Of a stretch of DNA of 64,000 bases, positions 60,766 to 64,000 are shown piece by piece. The stretch is from positions 1 to 64,000 of the forward strand of contig CAITBM010000008.1 in NCBI GenBank assembly GCA_903890485.1. The letters run 5' to 3'. The stretch is from an uncultured Opitutaceae bacterium. GTDB taxonomy: Bacteria; Verrucomicrobiota; Verrucomicrobiia; Opitutales; Opitutaceae. A model generated the notes under the pieces. It saw only the letters and a list, made by a program, of their open reading frames with translations. It made no database searches and was not told the DNA's origin. The translations under genes and the position numbers were made by a program. The stretch's first letter is position 1, and every line of letters begins with the position of its first letter.

Positions 60766-63111
60766 ATGCCCCCCATTCGCACCCTGCGCGGCGCCTCGCA
60801 CCTTGCCCTCCTCTTCGCGTCCGCCCTCGCCGCCTCTGCAGACCCGCTCTCCAGGAAGACCGAGGTCGATTTTTACCGCGATGTTCCCAGCCGCGACCTC
60901 CACGGATTGGCCACCCGTTCTGACGGCCGCCTAGTCTCGGGCCCGGTCATGACCGACCTTAAAGGGCAGTCCCCAAGCGACCTCCTGTGGTGCCTGGACG
61001 CCCTTCCGGGCGGCAAGTGGCTGGTCGGGGGAGGACCCGGCGGGCGAATCCTCGCCGTAACCGCCGACTACGCCGCCGGGACCTTTTCATCGAGCGACCT
61101 TGCGAGGATCGGCGACGTCCAGGTGTACGCCATCAGGGCGCTGCCCAACGGGGATGTCCTGGCGGGGACCTCCCCGAGCGGAGGGCTTTACCTCGTGCGC
61201 GGGGCGAAGGTCCTCGCGAGGACCGGCCTGCCCGTGGATTCGATCTTCGACGTCCTGCTCCTTGACGCCGGTAAGGCGGCGCTCGTGGCGACCGGCAACC
61301 CGGCGCGCATTTACCGCGTGGACCTCGCCTCCTTTGCCTCCGCGGGGGTCTCAGCCGACCGCGTGTCCGACCTGAAAACGCTGGGTGGGCGGGGCGTGAC
61401 GCTTTTTGGCGAGGTTACCGATCGCAACCTCCGCCGGATCGCAAGGCTGGCCGACGGCAGGATCGTCGCGGGATCCGCCCCCAGGGGCACGGTCTTTGTC
61501 TTCGGGCCCGAGGGAGGGAGTGCCTATATCGCGGAAGAGAACCACGACGCCGAGGTGACGGACCTGCTGCCGGTCGCCACGGGAGGCTACTATGCGACCA
61601 TCGTCTATTCCGGCGGGGAAATCCACCCGGTCCAGTCGAGCATCCAGATCAGCGCGCCGCCCGACAACTCGGCCCAGGTCGTTACGCCTTCGGGCCCGGC
61701 ACCGGCCCCCGGCCCAGCCCCCACCCCGACCCCGACGCCCCAGGGGCCGAAGGCCAAAGACAATACAATCGAGATCGTGGGCCCGCCCGCGCAGCTCGAG
61801 CGCTTCACGGGACGGAGCGCCCTGAAGTGGTTCTCCCCGGAGGGATTCGTCGAGACCCTTGCCTCGCGCCAGGGCGTGGCCTTCTACAGGATGGCCACCC
61901 TGGGCGACCTGGTCGTGGTGAGCGGCGGGGAGTTGGGGGAGATGTCGGGCTACGACACCAAGAACCGGCTCGCCCTGACCTTTGGGGGAAGCGCCTCGTC
62001 ACAGGTGAACGCGCTCGAGCCCGTTCCCGGTTCCCCGGGCCGGTTCTTCGCGATCCGCAACAACGCTCCCGGATTCTCGGTCCTCGATTTCAACGCGCAG
62101 GCGCCCCGGTCGGCAACCACCAAGCGCGTGGACCTCGGCTCGCCGGCCCGGCTGGGAGCCCTCAGGTTCAACCGCACAAGGGACCTGGACCCGACACAGA
62201 TCTCGTTGTCGGTCAGGACGTCGAACGGATCCAGTGAGACCGACGGCTGGAGCGCTTGGGCCCCAATGGCTGACCGCGACGGGTGGAGGGCCACGGCGCC
62301 GGTGGGGCGCTTCGTCGAACTCAAGCTCTCGCTCCCGCAGTCAACGGCGCCGACAGCCGAACTCGACAAGGCCTCGATCTACTCCCTCGGGCAGAACCAC
62401 AGGCCGCTCCTGCAGGATTTCAGGCTGCTTTCCCCGAATTTCGCAGTGGTCGTTCCTCCGGAATTGCCCCCGCCCGTCGTCACTACCGTCGGCCAGCTGC
62501 TGCAGTCCGGCGACCGCGAAGGGGAGCGCCGCAAGGCGGGCTTCCTCGGCAGCCAGGTTGTCGCCTCGCCCGGAACCCGGGTCGTGTTCTGGACCGTTTC
62601 GGACCCGGACGGGGACAACCTCCTGTACACGTTCTCGATCCGAAAGGACGGGGAGGCCGCGTGGACGGACCTCGCGGTCGACAGCCCCGAATCCTTCGTC
62701 CAGTTCGATACGCTTCACCTCGATGAGGGAACCTGGTTCACGCGACTGGTCGCCAAGGAGACCTCGCCGCGGCCCGAGCAGGAGCGCCTTTCCGTGACCT
62801 TTGAGACCGACGACCTCGTAGTCGACCACACCCCGCCCGTGATCGAGGAGGCCGCCGTGCACAGTGACCGCGGCAGGCTCACGGTTACGGTGCGCGGCCG
62901 CGACCAGCTCTCGCTGCTGAGCGGCGCCGAGTTCACGTTCAACAACGGTGTCCATGAGACCGTGGAGCAACCCGCCGACGGGATCCTCGACGGCAAGGAG
63001 GAGACCTTTGTGCTGGAGCTGCCCCTTTCGCGGGTCGCAGGCGCCACGTCCGTGGAGGTCACCCTCTACGACGCCGCCGGCAACGGGGCGACCCGCCGGC
63101 TTGGGCTCTAG
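60766..63111 (+). CDS. Secreted beta-propeller-like protein
   Basis: 781 residues, signal peptide 1-26 (LALLFASALAASADP). Repeats with an Asp/Gly-turn spacing, such as LATRSDGRLVSGPV, ALPNGDVLAGTSPSGGLYLV, RLADGRIVAGSAPRGTVFVF and LPVATGGYYATIVYSGGEI, suggest a WD- or Kelch-like propeller over 45-295. A Pro-rich strip is at 307-330. The C-terminus (570-775) has Ig-like beta motifs (VVFWTVSDPDGDNLLYTFSI). No enzyme motif. It probably partners the upstream S55 protein, in the same operon. Confidence 0.68.
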   Translation: MPPIRTLRGASHLALLFASALAASADPLSRKTEVDFYRDVPSRDLHGLATRSDGRLVSGPVMTDLKGQSPSDLLWCLDALPGGKWLVGGGPGGRILAVTADYAAGTFSSSDLARIGDVQVYAIRALPNGDVLAGTSPSGGLYLVRGAKVLARTGLPVDSIFDVLLLDAGKAALVATGNPARIYRVDLASFASAGVSADRVSDLKTLGGRGVTLFGEVTDRNLRRIARLADGRIVAGSAPRGTVFVFGPEGGSAYIAEENHDAEVTDLLPVATGGYYATIVYSGGEIHPVQSSIQISAPPDNSAQVVTPSGPAPAPGPAPTPTPTPQGPKAKDNTIEIVGPPAQLERFTGRSALKWFSPEGFVETLASRQGVAFYRMATLGDLVVVSGGELGEMSGYDTKNRLALTFGGSASSQVNALEPVPGSPGRFFAIRNNAPGFSVLDFNAQAPRSATTKRVDLGSPARLGALRFNRTRDLDPTQISLSVRTSNGSSETDGWSAWAPMADRDGWRATAPVGRFVELKLSLPQSTAPTAELDKASIYSLGQNHRPLLQDFRLLSPNFAVVVPPELPPPVVTTVGQLLQSGDREGERRKAGFLGSQVVASPGTRVVFWTVSDPDGDNLLYTFSIRKDGEAAWTDLAVDSPESFVQFDTLHLDEGTWFTRLVAKETSPRPEQERLSVTFETDDLVVDHTPPVIEEAAVHSDRGRLTVTVRGRDQLSLLSGAEFTFNNGVHETVEQPADGILDGKEETFVLELPLSRVAGATSVEVTLYDAAGNGATRRLGL

Positions 63112-63120
63112 CCCCGGCGA

Positions 63121-64000
63121 CTAGGCCCTCGGATGGGCCTTCTTGTACACATCCTTCAGGCGTGCGATGCTCACATGGGTGTAGACCTGGGTCGTGACCA
63201 GCTGCGCGTGCCCGAGCAGCTCCTGGACAATGCGGAGATCGGCGCCGGCATTGAGCAGGTGGGTCGCATAGGAATGCCTGAGCTTGTGCGGCGTGAGGTC
63301 AAGGGGCAGTCCCGCAAGCGAGAGGTGCCGCTTGAGCATGAGCTGCACCGACCGGGGAGTCATCCGGCTCCCGTCCTTGTTGCACAAAAGGGGGGACATG
63401 GGCGCCGAGCTCGGACTGAACTGGTCCCTGAAGCGCACCAACACCGTGCACGCGACCTTTCCCAGGGGGCAGACCCGCTCCTTGCGCCCCTTTCCCATGA
63501 CTCGGGCCACCCCTTCGGAGAGCTCGACGTCCCGGTGGTTTAGCCCCACCAGTTCGCTCACGCGGAGACCCGCCCCGTAAAGCAGCTCCATTGCCAGCAG
63601 GTCCCGGCATGCGGTGAAAGCGTCGCAGCCCTCGTTCTCAAGGAGCCTTTTCGGGCTCGAGAGCAGGGTTCTCACCTGGTCCTCGGTGAGGAACTGCGGC
63701 AGCCGCTTCTCGAGCTTCGGGAGCGGGGCCCCCGTGAACGGATTTCGGGAAAGGCGCCCCTTGCGCAGCCAATACCGGCACAGCGTCCTCAGGCCCGAGA
63801 CATGGTTGTGGAGGGTTCTCCTGCCATACCGGCGCTGGGCCTCGATAACAAAGTCGCGGATCTCCCGGGGCCCGAGGGCGTCGATCCCCTTGGCCAAGAG
63901 ACCCGAGGAGGCCAGCCAGCGGTAAAAGTCCTCGAACGCGGTCCGGTAATTGCGGACCGTGTACGCGGAATAGCGCATCTCAAGGGCCAGGTGCTCGCCA
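63121..64000 (-). CDS. Tyrosine recombinase XerC/XerD (5' end outside window)
   Basis: At least 293 residues are visible. The frame stays open past the ATG at 63978 to the window end (EHLALEMRYSAYTVRNYR matches the family's N-terminus), so the start lies outside. Catalytic set: Arg in YGAGLRVSELVGLNH, Lys in GKGRKERVCPLG, HKLRHSYATHLLNAGA (His, Arg), LLGHAQLVTTQVYTH (His and Tyr). Resolves chromosome dimers at dif, or has a related role. No dif site is visible nearby. Confidence 0.93.
   Translation of the reverse strand, partial: GEHLALEMRYSAYTVRNYRTAFEDFYRWLASSGLLAKGIDALGPREIRDFVIEAQRRYGRRTLHNHVSGLRTLCRYWLRKGRLSRNPFTGAPLPKLEKRLPQFLTEDQVRTLLSSPKRLLENEGCDAFTACRDLLAMELLYGAGLRVSELVGLNHRDVELSEGVARVMGKGRKERVCPLGKVACTVLVRFRDQFSPSSAPMSPLLCNKDGSRMTPRSVQLMLKRHLSLAGLPLDLTPHKLRHSYATHLLNAGADLRIVQELLGHAQLVTTQVYTHVSIARLKDVYKKAHPRA

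Noticed and set aside
1-64000. tRNA, rRNA or CRISPR sequences
   Set aside because: No cloverleaf-like or CCA-ending segment, no rRNA signature and no regular direct repeats were seen in the gaps.

Overview
The window is GC-rich (roughly two thirds G+C), densely packed bacterial chromosome. It carries about 53 protein genes, one SRP RNA, one further terminated structured RNA and several short cis elements. I saw no rRNA, tRNA or CRISPR array. The gene content fits a Gram-negative bacterium with a KDO/Lpt outer membrane (kdsC, lptC/A/B, lipoproteins, TonB-type proteins). It also has eukaryote-type glutamine synthetase II, HPr kinase, a dnaX gene with a slippage site, a GldA/F/G-like ABC cluster and a circularly permuted ATP-grasp/alpha-E/transglutaminase cluster. 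My inference is Verrucomicrobiota, probably class Opitutia; there is no rRNA here to prove it.

Layout. 1-960: the scar of a mobile element, with the end of an IS3 orfA, its A8 slippage site and the start of orfB, joined to the C-terminal half of a large serine recombinase. 980-3944: glnII with a sigma-54-type promoter, then a translationally coupled minimal kinase / PP2C phosphatase / GGCT-like operon. 3970-7001 (minus): SRP RNA followed by dnaX (gamma in frame, tau by a -1 shift on A10), and an ECF sigma factor operon. 7002-10138: a structured leader, leuA and rlmN. 10229-14688: GldA/GldF/GldG/DUF4340 ABC operon. 14729-16261: metF, whose GTG start lies inside a 12+12 bp palindrome, and a SUI1 protein. 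16423-21792: sucA-sucB-lpd. 21951-25622: a coiled-coil protein and a large PilM-like/PEGA/TonB fusion. 25703-29116: ATP-grasp, alpha-E and transglutaminase. 29113-41460: BamE-like lipoprotein, HAD phosphatase, rpiB, fused E1 dehydrogenase, kdsC-lptC-lptA-lptB, hprK, rph, adenylate cyclase, and sucC-(glyoxalase)-sucD. 41457-43198: two glycosyltransferases. 43300-43748: a terminated structured RNA and a 74-residue protein resembling a recombinase arm-binding domain. 43745-48950: hemW, lipoprotein, xseB-dxs, hydrolase. 49016-64000: mutS, carbonic anhydrase, DAHP synthase, rluA-type synthase, TonB-like protein, maf, nadE, hemL, SpoIVB-type peptidase, a beta-propeller-like secreted protein, and xerC/D running off the end.

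Themes. Central metabolism dominates: the 2-oxoglutarate dehydrogenase set and succinyl-CoA ligase lie in two separate operons. Envelope biogenesis is the second theme. Many neighbours overlap as ATGA/GTGA. Five convergent pairs terminate in the same four bases, four of them CTAG. Several hairpins sit exactly where a Shine-Dalgarno sequence would be (metF, sucA, xseB).

Most likely to repay study: the 43.3 kb RNA plus its small arm-domain protein, the dnaX slippage site, the PilM-PEGA-TonB fusion, the ATP-grasp/alpha-E/transglutaminase cluster, the metF palindrome, and the shared CTAG stops. All functional calls are by reading motifs; no database search was run.
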